A stretch of DNA of 64,000 bases. Source: Whitmania pigra. Taxonomy: Eukaryota; Annelida; Clitellata; Hirudinida; Haemopidae. Positions 63,481 to 64,000 of the stretch are shown piece by piece. The stretch spans positions 3,221,001 through 3,285,000 of the forward strand of contig JAJTWR010000159.1 in the NCBI GenBank assembly GCA_021613335.1. Reading direction: 5' to 3'. Within the stretch, counting starts at the first letter, position 1; every line of letters starts with the position of its first letter. The position numbers and the translations under genes were made by a program. The notes under the pieces are model-generated. The model made no database searches. It saw nothing but the letters and a program-made list of their open reading frames with translations, and had not been told where the DNA came from.

Positions 63481-64000
63481 GAACGTCGAATGGTGACATG
63501 AGCAAATGAAACCTCTTAACGTAAAACTCGCTTTGAAAGTGAATTAAGCATGTTCAAAGTTTTTATCGTTAATTTTAATTTTTTTAACTTTTCCTCATTT
63601 TTTCGACTAAGCTGAAAAAAATGATAAAACAACTCTAAAATGTTCCGTAATGTTTTTCGTCATTAAAAATTATTTTTAAAAGGCTTCTTCGTCATGGCAG
63701 TTCTCCAGTTAGTGACGTCACATCGAATTGAGCACGTGATCGAAACCCATTATTATCATCATCATCACTACCAGTGCGAGGCCTATTTTGAACTGCTGGT
63801 GGGAATTTCCAAGTGATAAAATGCTGAGAATAATAACCTATTATTTTATGGCATTTTCGATGATATTTTATTTATTCTATCTTTTAAGTTGTCTTTTTCA
63901 ATTTTATTTGTTTGAACTAAATTTCTCAGATTCCCTCGGCGACACTGTCAATGGAAATTTCGTGTTCTTTGGATAACTACACGAAGAACATCATCATCAT

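Overview
The window is animal nuclear DNA: AT-rich, with GT–AG introns in nearly every gene, AATAAA poly(A) signals and clear metazoan orthologues (EGF receptor, TBX20, FAH, eIF2-beta, MRPL28, DIS3). Several genes tied to cilia or sperm (SPATA6, TCP11L1, SPEF1, a coiled-coil protein) point to a bilaterian-grade animal with motile cilia. I cannot name the phylum. Gene models were built by hand by joining exons whose splice phases agree and whose protein matches the family.

Layout. 0–4.3 kb: first nine exons of an EGF receptor gene on the minus strand, running off the left edge. 5.4–5.8 kb: a divergent three-exon gene for a small secreted protein with eight cysteines. 8–10.3 kb: complete fumarylacetoacetase (13 exons). 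11–13.1 kb: a degenerate PKG-like kinase. 13.5–19 kb: eIF2-beta (minus), intronless MRPL28 (plus), a 75-residue unknown gene, and SPATA6 (minus). 21.9–27.8 kb: a TBX20-type T-box gene with CRE-like sites and a long ATC array in its introns. 27.8–36 kb: 8 kb of satellite-rich DNA with no convincing gene. 36–37.4 kb: an apparently intronless protein with two alpha-crystallin domains. 39.2–46.8 kb: complete DIS3 (23 exons) tail to tail with TCP11L1. 47.5–49.3 kb: a coiled-coil protein. 49.6–51.4 kb: a collapsed CR1/Jockey-like LINE with a nested insertion. 52.3–54.5 kb: a secreted precursor ending in Leu-Arg-Phe-Gly-stop, probably an undescribed RFamide-type neuropeptide gene. 55.9–57 kb: SPEF1. 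57.5–64 kb: a hAT-like element, a dispersed repeat, a decayed R2-like LINE fragment and minisatellites.

Working relations are those of neighbours rather than an operon: head-to-head pairs (EGFR/Cys-rich protein, eIF2-beta/MRPL28, TCP11L1/coiled-coil) may share promoters, and DIS3 and TCP11L1 have poly(A) signals placed so that their 3' UTRs should overlap. Long trinucleotide arrays are of only two kinds, ATC/GAT and TAA/TTA, and several sit inside introns. The most novel candidates are the RFamide-like precursor, the eight-cysteine secreted protein and the degenerate PKG-like kinase.
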